From positions 2,728,001-2,792,000 of the forward strand of contig OZ244251.1 in NCBI GenBank assembly GCA_965217175.1: a DNA stretch of 64,000 bases. Reading direction: 5' to 3'. The DNA comes from Bin87 sp965217175. Its GTDB lineage: Bacteria; Chloroflexota; Dehalococcoidia; Lucifugimonadales; UBA3495. The notes beneath the pieces were generated by a model. That model was not told the origin of the DNA and searched no databases. It saw only the letters and a list, made by a program, of their open reading frames with translations. This document shows, in pieces, positions 42,885 to 52,820 of this stretch; the stretch's first letter is position 1; each line of letters begins with the position of its first letter. A program made the position numbers and the translations under genes.

Positions 42885-43901
42885 GTGCCTTTTGGAAATG
42901 ATGACTGGCTGGCTCTGACCCAGGAAACTCCCTTGGAGCCTGCCATCCCACTTTGCGACCCGCACCACCATTTTTGGGATCAACGGCCCGCAAGTATCCC
43001 TTACCAGCGGTACCTCATTCACGAGCTCATGGCTGATTTGGACTCCGGGCACAACGTCCGGTCCACGGTGTTCGTGGAAGCCCGGTCGATGTATCGGGCC
43101 TCGGGGCCGGAGGAGTTGCGGCCAGTGGGGGAGGTTGAGTTCGTACAGGGGCTCGCGGCGGCTAGCGCCAGCGGGATTTACGGCGAGACCAGGGCCGCGG
43201 CCGCTATCGTCGGTCACGCCGACCTGAAGCTGGGCGAAGGCGTGGCGCCGGTGTTGGAAACCCTCCGGGCGGCCAGCCCCAATCGCTTCAAAGGCATCCG
43301 CCACAACGTCACCTGGAGCCCCGACCCTTCTCTCGACAATCGGGAAACAGAGGGGATAATGGCCAACGACTCCTTCCGCGCCGGCGCCCGGGTTTTGGCC
43401 CGCATGGGGCTATCGCTGGACGTCATGCTCTCCTTCCCGCAATTGAACGAACTGGCCGACTTCGCCAGGGCGGTGCCCGAGTTGACCATCATCCTCAACC
43501 ATCTGGGCGGCATGAGCCGAACGGGCATCTACGCCGGCCAGGACGATGAAGTGATACCAGCCTGGCGGGAGGGCATCCGTGCCGTGGCCAGTTGCCCCAA
43601 CGTCACCTGCAAGGTGGGCGGTATGGGGATGCCCCGGTGGGGCTTCGGCTGGCATGCCCGGAACATTCCAATCGGCTCCGAGGAACTGGCCGAATCCATG
43701 GCTCCGTGGATGAACTACTGTATCGAGCAGTTCGGGCCCGAACGTTCCATGTTCGAAAGCAACTTCCCCCCGGACAAGGTCTCCTTCTCCTATAACGTGA
43801 TGTACAACGCCTTCAAGCGTCTCTCACAGGGCTACAGCGCCACTGAACGGGCCAACCTCTTCCACGACGCTGCGGTTAGGGCATACCGCATCGAAACGTA
43901 A
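42885..43901 (+). CDS. Amidohydrolase, TIM-barrel (amidohydrolase_2) family
   Basis: The 338-residue enzyme starts with GTG after ggagggg. It has the N-terminal metal motif DPHHHFWD, a GIRHNVTWSPD strand, a TIILNHLGGMSR strand with its His and the late FESNFPPDK motif, as in the lactone hydrolase/ACMSD-like branch (for example 2-pyrone-4,6-dicarboxylate lactonase relatives). It would hydrolyse a lactone or decarboxylate an aromatic product. The GMC oxidoreductase gene begins 18 bases downstream, so the two are likely an operon. Confidence 0.85.
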   Translation: MPFGNDDWLALTQETPLEPAIPLCDPHHHFWDQRPASIPYQRYLIHELMADLDSGHNVRSTVFVEARSMYRASGPEELRPVGEVEFVQGLAAASASGIYGETRAAAAIVGHADLKLGEGVAPVLETLRAASPNRFKGIRHNVTWSPDPSLDNRETEGIMANDSFRAGARVLARMGLSLDVMLSFPQLNELADFARAVPELTIILNHLGGMSRTGIYAGQDDEVIPAWREGIRAVASCPNVTCKVGGMGMPRWGFGWHARNIPIGSEELAESMAPWMNYCIEQFGPERSMFESNFPPDKVSFSYNVMYNAFKRLSQGYSATERANLFHDAAVRAYRIET

Positions 43902-43919
43902 CGCGGAGCGCACGCTGGT

Positions 43920-45449
43920 ATGAAATATGACGTCATCATCGTCGGGGCTGGATCGGCAGGCTGTGTTCTTGCCAACCGACTGTCCGAAGACCTTGGCCGG
44001 TCCGTGCTCCTGCTGGAGGCCGGACCCGATTACCCATCCCCAGACGGGCTGCCCGACGAGTTGAAATATGACATGAACCAGGCCGCCTCCGAGAAGGGAT
44101 CGGCCCATAACTGGTCGTTCGTGGGCCAATCCACTCCCCAGCAAACGGCTCCGCTGCATGTGGCCCGGGGCCGCGTGACCGGTGGCAGCAGCGCCATCAA
44201 CCACCAAATCCTGTTGCGGGGGATCCCGGAGGACTTCGACGCCTGGGCTGATGCGGGTAACGACGAGTGGAGTTACCAGAAGACGTTGCCCTACTTCCGT
44301 AGGCTGGAAAGCGACGCCGATATTCGAGATGATTTTCATGGCGGCGACGGCCCCATCCCGGTTTGGCGGCACCCCCGGGAGACCTGGCTGCCTCTGCAGG
44401 CGGCATTCTATCAGGCATGCCGTGACGCCGGCTTCCCGGAAGACCAGGACATGAACCATCCCGATGCCACCGGCGTAGGAGCTGTCCCTCTTAACAACCC
44501 CGGCGGCGTACGCATGAGTACTGCCATCACCTACCTCGACTCCTGCCGCCATCGCCTCAACCTTACCATCCGCCCCAATATCCTGGCGCAACGCATCCGA
44601 TTCGACGGCAACCGCGCTACCGGCGTGGAAGTTGATAGCAACGGCCAGTTGTTCGTAGTCGAAGGCGAGCAAATCATCCTGAGCGCCGGGGCAATCGCTT
44701 CGCCGCAACTGCTCATGCTGTCTGGCGTGGGGCCCGCCGATCAGCTCCGGCAGCTGGGCATAGAACCCGTCCACGACCTGCCCGGCGTGGGCCACAACAT
44801 GAAAAACCACCCATCGGTTTCTATCGTGTTTCGTGCCCAGCACGATAACCACCAGCCGTCGGACGCGCCCAGAAACCAGGTGGGCCTGCGGTTCACCGCC
44901 CACGGCTCGTCAGCCCGCAACGATATCCAGGTCCAGCCCACCACTTCCTACCCGGAAAGCCGGGATGCGCCGGATATTCGCATCGGTTGCAGGTTGGAAC
45001 TACCCTACAGCGAAGGGCGCCTGACCCTTGCCTCCGATGACGTTTCGGTGCAACCAAACCTCGATTTCCGATTCCTGACCGATCCCAGGGACACTGACAG
45101 ATTGCGCGACGCGGTGCGCCGCTGTGTGCAACTTTTCGAACACCCTGGCTTCGCCGATCTGCTGGCGGAACGGCTGGCCCCTACGGATGCAGACTTGGCC
45201 GATGACGACACTCTGGACGCCTGGCTCCAGCAAAACGCCGGCATCGCCGGGCACACTGCCGTTACCTGCAAAATGGGGCCGGATTCCGACCGTTTCGCGG
45301 TGGTCGACCAATACTGCAGAATTCACGGTTTGGAAAATCTCCGCGTAATTGATTCCTCCGTAATGCCGGAGATAGTGCGGGCCAACACCAACGCCACGAT
45401 CATCATGATCGCAGAGCGGGTTGCCGACTTCATCAACGAAGGCCAATAA
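43920..45449 (+). CDS. GMC-family FAD-dependent oxidoreductase (choline dehydrogenase-like)
   Basis: The 509-residue flavoprotein starts with VIIVGAGSAGCVLANRL and shows the GMC marks ARGRVTGGSSAINHQILLRG and SAGAIASPQLLMLSGVGP. The catalytic His is His445 in GHTAVTCKMG, and the second position is Asn (Asn489 or Asn491 in RANTNAT), as in many GMC oxidases. It oxidises an alcohol, but the substrate is unknown. Following the amidohydrolase so closely suggests a joint pathway. A cggag site precedes the ATG. Confidence 0.9.
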   Translation: MKYDVIIVGAGSAGCVLANRLSEDLGRSVLLLEAGPDYPSPDGLPDELKYDMNQAASEKGSAHNWSFVGQSTPQQTAPLHVARGRVTGGSSAINHQILLRGIPEDFDAWADAGNDEWSYQKTLPYFRRLESDADIRDDFHGGDGPIPVWRHPRETWLPLQAAFYQACRDAGFPEDQDMNHPDATGVGAVPLNNPGGVRMSTAITYLDSCRHRLNLTIRPNILAQRIRFDGNRATGVEVDSNGQLFVVEGEQIILSAGAIASPQLLMLSGVGPADQLRQLGIEPVHDLPGVGHNMKNHPSVSIVFRAQHDNHQPSDAPRNQVGLRFTAHGSSARNDIQVQPTTSYPESRDAPDIRIGCRLELPYSEGRLTLASDDVSVQPNLDFRFLTDPRDTDRLRDAVRRCVQLFEHPGFADLLAERLAPTDADLADDDTLDAWLQQNAGIAGHTAVTCKMGPDSDRFAVVDQYCRIHGLENLRVIDSSVMPEIVRANTNATIIMIAERVADFINEGQ

Positions 45450-45730
45450 CGGAAAAATGCTTACCGGGACGGTAGGCCGGTAACGTCAGCTCGCCACCTG
45501 CTCTGTGCCGGTGTCGGCGCCGGCCACCCTCACCGTGTGATTTGCATCGACAAAGGCGAGAAACCAGACCAGGGCAATCCGGCAGGGTGTTTGATCGCAA
45601 GGGCTGATCTACCGCCAGTGGTCGCTGGTCAATGCGGTTGCGTAGACCCCGACTTGTTCCAGCGGGTATCCGGCGGTAATTCAGGCTCGCAGAGCAAACC
45701 CATCACAAATCCGGTACCACCGAAAAAGGA

Positions 45731-45753
45731 AATCCCCGCACGTAACGGGGATT
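45731..45753 (-). terminator. Stem-loop terminator, probably for the integrase gene
   Basis: An 8-bp stem (45731-45738 with 45746-45753, aatccccg) has a 7-base loop. On the minus strand it is followed by a T-rich tract (tttcctttttc), as expected downstream of the integrase. The core is like the stem at 33480-33508. The remaining spacer 45450-45926 has no gene, except a possible tRNA-end scrap near 45764-45784. Confidence 0.6.
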
Positions 45754-45926
45754 GTTGAAGGCAGTGGAGCGGAAGAAGGGATTGGATTTAGGGCCGCTGT
45801 ATAGCGTTGAATAGTCCCAATTTATGCATGATTCGTGCTTGTAACATGAGGACTTCCCCGGTCAATTTCGAGGGTTTCCGAGATTTTGTGCGGCATTTGT
45901 GCGGCAAATTGCGGCTGATACGACAC

Positions 45927-47072
45927 CTAATTGCCACTCGATTCGCCAGCAGCCATGGCAGCGGCGAAAGCGTTAGCGGCTTCCTTCTGCCATCCAGGAA
46001 GCTCGTGAGCGTAGATGTCCGAAGTGATGCTCACGTTGGAGTGGCCCAGACGCTTTGAAATTACCACGATGTTCTGGCCGGTCTGAAGCGCAACGCTGGC
46101 GTGGAAATGGCGGAGACTCCTAGCGGTGATGGCATCAGCGCCTGAACGCCTCGCTAAGTCCCCGATCACTCTCGTCACCATATTTGGATTCACCCAATCC
46201 CCTTGTTGGTTCGTGAATACCTTGTCTCCGCCCCAAAAATCATCCTCCAATGCATCTCTGAACTGTCTCTGATGTTCGCGGTGAGCTCGTAGGATTTCCA
46301 CAGTACGAGCGTCCAAATCGATTTTACGTTGGCCGCTCTTGCTTTTGGGCACATCTACGACCAACCCCTGCCTGCCGACTCTGCCTACGGAAGCGACCAC
46401 ATTCAGGTGTCCTGCCTCGAGATCCACGTTGTTCCAAGTCAAAGCGACCGCCTCTCCCCTACGCATCCCGGTATAAGCCAGGAGATGGATGCACGGAAAA
46501 AGATAGTGGTTCAATTCCTCGGCAAGCCGCAGCATTCGACGCACCGATTCCATAGAGGGGGCTTGCGCTTCTTTCTTTGGTTTAGCCGGCGGCGAAACCA
46601 AAGATGCGGGGTTCCGCATGATCAGTTCCAAGGAAGCCGCGTACCGCATGGCGCCCGACAGCACCGCGTGGACCAAATTGACGCTGGTGGCCGATTCGCC
46701 GTTGGCGGTTAGACCAGCTTCAGATGCGTTGATCTGAGCGGGAGATATCTTATCCAACTCCAAAGGTCCTAGCGCTGGTTCGATATGACGGCGGATGGCC
46801 CTTTCATAGCGGTCCACAGTAGATAGCTTACGGTGAGGCACGATACGTTCCATCATCCACCGCTGAAGCCAATCGCAGAGCTTGATGCGCTCCGTCGACG
46901 GTGTCGAGCCGTGATCCACAGCGGTCAGGAGTTGACGCAAACGCTGCTGGGCCTGGCGTTTGGTACCTCGGACGGTTTCGTACCGCCTGCGGATCTTTCC
47001 GTTCTCACCGCGCCCCAAGAAGATCACGATCTCCCAAGAACCCGGCGCGCGTTGTCGGATGCTCCCGTTCAC
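45927..47072 (-). CDS. Tyrosine recombinase, phage-type integrase
   Basis: The 381-residue protein has an N-terminal arm (SIRQRAPGSWEI), a SAM-like core-binding domain and a tyrosine-recombinase catalytic domain: YTGMRRGEAVAL (Arg I), SKSGQRKIDL (Lys), ARSLRHFHAS (Arg II), LGHSN and the nucleophile Tyr in DIYAHEL. The usual His of the HxxR box is Arg (RSLR), a tolerated but less common change. It starts with GTG. Elements of this kind integrate at tRNA or similar sites, but no phage or conjugation genes are seen nearby, so the element it belonged to is gone or cryptic. Confidence 0.88.
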   Translation of the reverse strand: MNGSIRQRAPGSWEIVIFLGRGENGKIRRRYETVRGTKRQAQQRLRQLLTAVDHGSTPSTERIKLCDWLQRWMMERIVPHRKLSTVDRYERAIRRHIEPALGPLELDKISPAQINASEAGLTANGESATSVNLVHAVLSGAMRYAASLELIMRNPASLVSPPAKPKKEAQAPSMESVRRMLRLAEELNHYLFPCIHLLAYTGMRRGEAVALTWNNVDLEAGHLNVVASVGRVGRQGLVVDVPKSKSGQRKIDLDARTVEILRAHREHQRQFRDALEDDFWGGDKVFTNQQGDWVNPNMVTRVIGDLARRSGADAITARSLRHFHASVALQTGQNIVVISKRLGHSNVSITSDIYAHELPGWQKEAANAFAAAMAAGESSGN

Positions 47073-47682
47073 GTATTAACCCCCCAGGCAGCGAAATTTG
47101 ATACTGATTAGGTCGATAAGAATGTATCGGCGTTTGCAAGTCCTGCCTCGCTCGACAGCGAATTGGGCAAGGGTCACAACCCGCCCAACTACAGTTTATG
47201 TCAAGCGACCGCAAGTGGAAAGCCCGTCTCCGATGGGGCCAGGCGCTTCGGAAGAGAACGAAATTTCAAGCGATTGCTCAGCGCGACGCCGTGTCAAGTA
47301 CTACTACATACTGTTCAGGTTCAACGCCGAACTCTTACAGGTCCTCACGTAAGAGAAGTCCATGATCTGGTCCTACCTGGATCCAATCGTCAAGCAAATG
47401 ATGACCTATCCCACCCATCCGCAGTGCCCACCATGGTCCCGACTCCGCTATCGGGCGCTACTTCGGGACCCAAGCCGGCACCACGATCAGCTCAACCAGG
47501 TTCTCAAGTGAGAGCGTTCCGGTATGTAGTCCTTAGCTGAAGAGGATGACTTACCGCTCGCCAGGGATGTCATCATGCGGAGCAGAAACCACTGCTGGCA
47601 TTTCACCCGCGTCCTGGATGATTATCCTTGGCTAGCTTCTGACAAATAGTAGTGTCTCGTCTTCGTCCCAAGGCGTTAGGCT
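47073..47682. other. Spacer without recognised genes
   Basis: A few short open frames (for example 50 codons from 47361) show no family resemblance. Part of this may be decayed mobile DNA, given the neighbours. Confidence 0.4.
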
Positions 47683-47906
47683 TTAGCCGCTAATCCTCCG
47701 GGCGTGGTAGCAGGCCAAGGGATATCGCACGCTTGCCACCGAGTCCGACGAGTTGCAACAGCATCCGCGGATGCTGACGACGACGTCGTCCATCTCAGCC
47801 TGGTCTTCGAGGGGCAGGCCTAGGACCGTTTCGTCGATGCCCAACGATTCAGCCACTGCCGCAGGCCCAAGGTCATCGGCCAGTTTCTTGACGAGTTCCG
47901 ACGGAT
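47683..47906 (-). pseudogene. Gene 3' fragment cut by the IS1380-like element
   Basis: The minus frame ending at 47683 reads DPSELVKKLADDLGPAAVAESLGIDE and continues for about 45 residues. It is a plausible helix-turn-helix-type stretch, and its 5' side is lost exactly where the left IS end lies (47907). I cannot name the family, and the other half is not obvious beyond 49560. Confidence 0.3.
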
Positions 47907-47933
47907 CGTAAGCCCCAATCCACCGAAAAGATG
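47907..47933 (+). repeat. Left terminal inverted repeat of the IS1380-like element
   Basis: It begins cgtaagcccc and continues aatccaccgaa. It differs at four positions from the reverse complement of 49534-49560. Confidence 0.7.
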
Positions 47934-48033
47934 AGTGTGGCGGTGCGCTGAGGGGATGAAAAAGTGCTCCTGTGCTTCGGGGATAATGGTTTGTGAAACA
48001 GCAAACCGACCCGAAACAAGGAGCACTCAAAAG

Positions 48034-49241
48034 ATGCTACCACTTGAGCAGCCCGACCGCATCCAAATCGCCTTTGACGATCACCGTCTGGTGGCCAATG
48101 CTGGGCTGCTCTTGCCGGTCACCCTGGCCCAGCGCCTGGGTCTGTCCCAACTGGTTGACCGCCACGTTGACCTGGGCCGCGCTCCTGGCCGAGCCAACAC
48201 CGGCGACAAGATGATGACCCTGGTGGCGTCGGCGCTGGCCGGTGGCGACTGCATTGACGACGCCGACGTGTTGCGCACCAGCGGGACGGCTGGCGTCATC
48301 GGCTGCGTGGTGAAGGCGCCATCCACTCTAGGTACCTTCCTGTGCAGCTTCCGGTGGGGCCACGTCCGCCAACTGGATCGGGTCAGCCGCGAGCTGCTGG
48401 CACTGGCCTGGTCGGCTGGGGCCGGACCCGGCGACGCGCCCCTGACCATCGACCTGGACTCCACCATCTGCGAAACCTATGGTCTGGCCAAGGAAGGCGC
48501 CCGCCACCACAGCTACACCGGCCGCGGGGCATCACCCGCTGCTGGCCATTGCCGCCGGAACCGGCGACGTGCTGATGTCTCGGCTGCGTGAGGGCCGCGC
48601 CAACACCGCTCGGGGCGCCGCCCACTTCCTGCGTGAGACGGTGGGACGGGTGCGCTACGGCGGGGCCAGGGGACAACTCACGGTGCGGGCCGACAGCGGC
48701 TTCTATACCCGTGCCTTGGTCGCGGTCTGCCGCGAAATGGATGTCCGCTTCTCCATCACCGTCCGCCAGCACAAAAGCCTGCGGAATCTTATCGAGGCGA
48801 TACCCGAGACGGACTGGACGCCCATCCCTTACTGGATGGACGGCACCGCCGCTGTGGCGGAGGCCACCTACACCCCCTTCCAGCACCCCTGTCCAGAGTG
48901 AGCCCGACGCCGCGCCGGTGCGGCTCATCGTCCGGCGGGTAAAGCCCACGCCCGGTACCCAGTTGGCCCTCTTCGCCACTTACAGCCATCACGCCTGCAT
49001 CACCGACCTGGACGGGCAACCCTGGCACTGGAGGCCGACCATCGCCGCCAACGCTGCCTGGCTGGCGGTGCAGGTGATGGCGCATAACCTCGCTCGCTGG
49101 ACAACTCGCATCGGTCTGGGCGAGCAACTGGTGACCACCAAGACCCTCCGGCGGCGCTTCTTCTCTATCGCCGGACGGCTCACCCGCTCGGCGCGCCGCC
49201 TCACTTTGCATCTGCCACAGCGTTGGCCTTGGGAAACCTAG
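48034..49241 (+). pseudogene. IS1380-family transposase, two frameshifts
   Basis: Translation begins at ATG 48034 after caaggagc and reads LVDRHVDLGRA, NTGDKMMTLVASALAGGDCIDDADVLR and LTIDLDSTICETYG, typical of the group-1 DDE transposases. Near 48527 the coding moves frame to GHHPLLAIAAGTGDVLMSRLREG and LTVRADSGFY, which holds the second catalytic Asp. Near 48893 it moves again to LIVRRVKPTPGTQLALF and the C-terminus WRPTIAANAAWLAVQVMAHNLARW. Two single-base indels therefore break it. Confidence 0.88.
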
Positions 49242-49533
49242 TTCAGTGGCGCCTTGGCGCGATTGCGCGCCCTGCCACTCCCAACCTGACGGCGCCCGTC
49301 TGCCACTGACCCGCCATCTGGCCAACTGAACATGGTCGCCAACTCGCACCAACTCGGTCCGCGAGGGACACTTCCTGCCTACCGCCTGTCGAATCCCGCC
49401 CGCCATGGCCGCACGGCCGCCATCATCGTGCCAATGTGGCTGCCCTCACGCCGGCCTCATCCCCAGCTATTGGGATCTGGCTGGGCCCGTTCGCCTTCCC
49501 TTACCCATCATCCATGGTGTCAACGCCAGCGAC

Positions 49534-49560
49534 CATCACTTCGGTGGATTCGCGCTTACG
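49534..49560 (-). repeat. Right terminal inverted repeat of the IS1380-like element
   Basis: Read on the minus strand it begins cgtaagcgcg and continues aatccaccgaa, mirroring the left end. Bases 49242-49533 between the transposase and this end hold no other gene. Confidence 0.7.
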
Positions 49561-49713
49561 CTGGTAACAAAGATTGACGCGGCTCCCCGCAGTCTATAAA
49601 CTACACTCCGAACCCCATTGCGGCCGAATACTGGCGTCTTATCAGGTAAAAATAGCGATGTTCGTCTAAAATATCGCAAACTGCAACGATTCAAGCAAAA
49701 CGGAGGAAGTAAA

Positions 49714-51471
49714 ATGGCGTATGACCTGCTTATCAAGAACGGGCGCGTGGTTGACGGCTCCGGCGGGCCTTCCTTTTACGCAGATGTGGCGGTGCAAAAT
49801 GGGAAAATCGTGGGAGTCGGCAAGTTCACTGAATCGGCCGATCGCACTATCGACGCCGACGGCCGAGTAGTGGCCCCCGGGTTCATTGACCATCACACCC
49901 ACTATGACCCCCAGGCGTTATGGGACCCCCTATGCAACTATACGGTCCAGAACGGCAACACCACCGTGGTAGTTGGACAGTGCGGACAGACGATCGCTCC
50001 GGCGCGGCCGGGGGACCAAGAGTGGTACCTGAAATTTTTCGCGGATGCCGAGGCCATCCCGCTAAGTTCGTTGCAGAACGGGGTGAACTTCACTTGGGGA
50101 TCCATCGCGGAGTACCTTGACGCCTTGGGCCAAAGGCGCGGCGTCAACGTGGGCGCCCTGGTCGGCCACTCCGGAGTAAGACGCTACGTTATGGGTGAAG
50201 CAGCCTCGGAGCGGGCCGAGGCCACTGCTGAGGAAATCGAGTCCATGAAGCAGTTGGTTCGAGAGGGTATGCTGGCCGGCGCGCTGGGGTTCAGCACCAC
50301 CCCCAAAGACCGGGATGACCCTGCCGGCGTCGCCGCTGAGGAAGAGCGATATATCCTCGGCAGCGTCCTGGGCGAGTTGGGCTCCGGCCTCTTCCAGGTT
50401 AGCGGCGGCTCCCCGGAGGGCGTTTACGCGTCGCATCGTACTGCCAAGGAGCTATCCCGGAGGAACGGTCGTCCTGCCATCTACAACCTGGTGTCCCAGG
50501 AGCTGAACGACCCCGACGGATGGAAAGAGCACCTCCAGTGGTTGGAAGACTCCTTCAAAGAGGGGATCAGAGCCTATGGCTCCTGCATATCCATCACGGC
50601 CGGTCCGATCTTCAACCTAAGGCTGGGTTTGGATGTTCCCCAGGACGAAGACCTGATCAGCCCGCACATCATGTTCGCGGGTATGCCCACCTGGGACTCG
50701 GTCATGGCCCGGCCGACTCCGGAGCGTATACGGGCTTTCCGGGACTCCGAGATCCGCCGGGCGCTGAGCGCAGAGGCGGTGGAAGGGACCGTTGCCCAAG
50801 CGGCGCCGGGGACGGACCGCCGGGGCAGTCCCCGGGGATTCTTCAACCGGCGCTGGGATTTGGTAGAGGTCTTCATGGCCCACCAGGAGCGGAACCGGCA
50901 GTTCGAGGGCAAGAGCATCGAGCAATTGGCTCAGGAGCAGGGTAAAGGGATTATGGAAGCCTTTCTGGATCTGTCCCTGGACGAAAACCTGGAGACCCAC
51001 TTCCTGTGCGTTGACCGGAACGTTGACGTTGACTCCCAGAGGCAGATACTCGGCTCGCCCTACACCGTTATCGGCACCACCGACGGCGGCGCGCGTCCGG
51101 ACACGATGGACCGCTACGAATACAGCACCAATCTGCTGGGCTACTGGGTACGGGAAAAGCAGGTCATGTCACTGGAAGATGCCGTCTATCGGCTGACGGG
51201 CAAGACCGCCCTGATGCACGAACTCCATGACCGCGGCTTCATCGCGCCGGGCAAAGCCGCCGACCTAACCATCTTCGATGCTGACACCATCGCCTCCAAA
51301 CCCCGGGAACCGGTGGATTATCCCCCGGCCGGCGCTAATGCCAAGCACGTGAGGCGGGGCGCCATCGGGATCGACTATGTGATAGTCAACGGCGAGGTTC
51401 TGCTGGAAGACGGCGAGCACACCGGAGCGCTGCCGGGCCAGGTCCTCCGGGGGCCCTTGCACCAAGGCTAA
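49714..51471 (+). CDS. N-acyl-D-amino-acid deacylase/D-aminoacylase-like amidohydrolase
   Basis: The 585-residue enzyme belongs to the amidohydrolase_3 (D-aminoacylase) group: LLIKNGRVVDGSGGPSFYADVAVQNGKIV at the start, GFIDHHTHYDPQ with the HxH metal ligands, VVVGQCGQTIAP with the metal Cys, a GALGFSTTPKDRDD segment and TTDGGARPD carrying the catalytic Asp. The C-terminal GKAADLTIFDADTI strand completes the composite domain. It removes acyl groups from D-amino acids or related imides. The ATG at 49714 is chosen over an earlier in-frame start because of the ggagg site. It is a single gene ended by a good terminator. Confidence 0.85.
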   Translation: MAYDLLIKNGRVVDGSGGPSFYADVAVQNGKIVGVGKFTESADRTIDADGRVVAPGFIDHHTHYDPQALWDPLCNYTVQNGNTTVVVGQCGQTIAPARPGDQEWYLKFFADAEAIPLSSLQNGVNFTWGSIAEYLDALGQRRGVNVGALVGHSGVRRYVMGEAASERAEATAEEIESMKQLVREGMLAGALGFSTTPKDRDDPAGVAAEEERYILGSVLGELGSGLFQVSGGSPEGVYASHRTAKELSRRNGRPAIYNLVSQELNDPDGWKEHLQWLEDSFKEGIRAYGSCISITAGPIFNLRLGLDVPQDEDLISPHIMFAGMPTWDSVMARPTPERIRAFRDSEIRRALSAEAVEGTVAQAAPGTDRRGSPRGFFNRRWDLVEVFMAHQERNRQFEGKSIEQLAQEQGKGIMEAFLDLSLDENLETHFLCVDRNVDVDSQRQILGSPYTVIGTTDGGARPDTMDRYEYSTNLLGYWVREKQVMSLEDAVYRLTGKTALMHELHDRGFIAPGKAADLTIFDADTIASKPREPVDYPPAGANAKHVRRGAIGIDYVIVNGEVLLEDGEHTGALPGQVLRGPLHQG

Positions 51472-51534
51472 CCGTTACCCCAGAAGCGATCGGTCGGGCA
51501 AATGGCCCAACCTCGTCTCAATGGGTATTTCAGT

Positions 51535-51564
51535 AGGGGGCAGATTTGAAACCTGCCCCCTTTT
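51535..51564 (+). terminator. Rho-independent terminator after the D-aminoacylase-like gene
   Basis: A perfect 9-bp stem (51535-51543 with 51553-51561, agggggcag) encloses a 9-base loop and runs into TTTT. It lies 64 bases after the stop codon. Confidence 0.75.
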
Positions 51565-51724
51565 CAGGACCGGTGCAAAGTCGTCGCTACCGTCCCCTCC
51601 GGTACGTCGTTCCCGCGCAAGAATAGCCGCCCCTGTGTCGTGTACGAGGCCGGGAATCCAGGGACTCTTTCTGAACTAAAACAAAGTTGAAACCCACATC
51701 GGCGTCGTTGGTGTCCCGCGTCAA

Positions 51725-51940
51725 TCAGTTTTGCCGGTTCACCTCCTCGGTCTGCCCCCGTTGCTGGGCAACGTTGCTGCGGTAGCCGGGGACGTCAAAC
51801 TCCAGGATTACGGAGTGGTGGACCACTCGGTCGATTGCCGCGGCGGTGGCCATGGGGTTGGCGAAGATGCGCTCCCACTCCGAGAAGACCAGGTTTGACG
51901 TGATGCCCAGCGATCTCCGTTCGTAGCGTTCGGCGATATC
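51725..51940 (-). pseudogene. IstB-like ATPase fragment (IS21 family)
   Basis: The last 71 codons of the minus frame read ERYERRSLGITSNLVFSEWE, then FANPMATAAAIDRVVHHSVIL, the C-terminal part of IstB, the helper ATPase of IS21 transposition. The N-terminal Walker regions and istA are missing; upstream sequence in the frame is unrelated. It is a remnant. Confidence 0.75.
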
Positions 51941-52273
51941 GGAGCTCCGTTCGAAGGGACTTGCGAAACCCCGCGAAGACGGAGTTTCGATCCCGCTACA
52001 ACCCACCGTACGAACCACCATTCTGGTCATTCTCGCGCAGCTCGCCCGCTCGGCGGGCAACAAACAGAACCTGTCCGTGCATCCTGCAACCCATGACGGG
52101 AATGCCGTTCGGGACCTCGTCGAGCGCGACGACCACAGCACGCGCCATAACTTCGCGCCCTGCCGGACCCTTTGCCCCCGGCGAGGCAAACGCGGCAGCC
52201 GAACGCTACGTGCAAGACTTGAGAGACTCATGGTGTCCACCCCCTGGCCAGTGACGAACACGGCCTTTTTCCG
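51941..52273. other. Spacer of decayed sequence
   Basis: No gene is supported here. Open frames occur in several directions without family resemblance. Confidence 0.4.
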
Positions 52274-52820
52274 CTATGGTTCAGGGAAAACGCCAAGGCA
52301 CGTTTGGTCCGGCCCAGCAGGCGACCATTGCTGTTGCACCCCTGCACGATGGCCCGGGTCGCGCGTTCGTTCCACAGCCCGGGCGAAGCCCGCCCGACGC
52401 CCGTGCGCCTCGTCGTTGGTCCCGCTCACCGGCACGCCGTAGGTGGTGTCAGCGTCCATGCCAGTAATGGTGGCGCTGGTGTAGTCGCCTTCGTATTCCA
52501 CTTCCGTGAAATCGCCGCTGTCCCCGCTGATCCGGTAGCGCAGGTCGTAGTCTTCGACGCCGGGGCCGGTGTTGTCGGGCTCCGTCCAGCTCTACGCCTG
52601 GCTGCTGCGCCCGCCACTGGCGGCCTCCACCGTGGGCGGATCCAGCGCCGCGGCCGGCTCGTACACATCGGCATTGGTGGCGCACGCCGGCGGGCCGATC
52701 GAGAGTCCGGTTTCCGGGACCTCCGTGTTCTCAGCGTTGCTGCGGGTGGCGGTTTCGCCCTCTTGAAAGACCGGAGACGGAGCCTGCACGGTTCCCGCCC
52801 ACGTGAACCAGTTGAGTGCG
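52274..52820 (-). pseudogene. Decayed fibronectin-III/cadherin-type surface protein fragment
   Basis: On the minus strand one frame gives EGETATRSNAENTEVPE (cadherin-like), then DPPTVEAASGGRSSQA, an in-frame TAG at 52592-52594, and SWTEPDNTGPGVEDYDLRYR with YTSATITGMDADTTYGV, which is a fibronectin type III domain. There is no start, no export signal and no normal end. It is the remains of a larger adhesin-like or surface protein gene. Bases 52821-53203 show nothing further. Confidence 0.55.

Larger units (their letters stand above)
47907..49560. mobile_element. IS1380-like insertion sequence with imperfect 27-bp inverted ends
   Basis: Terminal inverted repeats lie at 47907-47933 and 49534-49560. 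The two 27-base ends match at 23 positions, including the block aatccaccgaa. The 1654-bp length and the enclosed transposase fit the IS1380 family. I see no clear target-site duplication, so one flank may have been rearranged. Confidence 0.75.
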
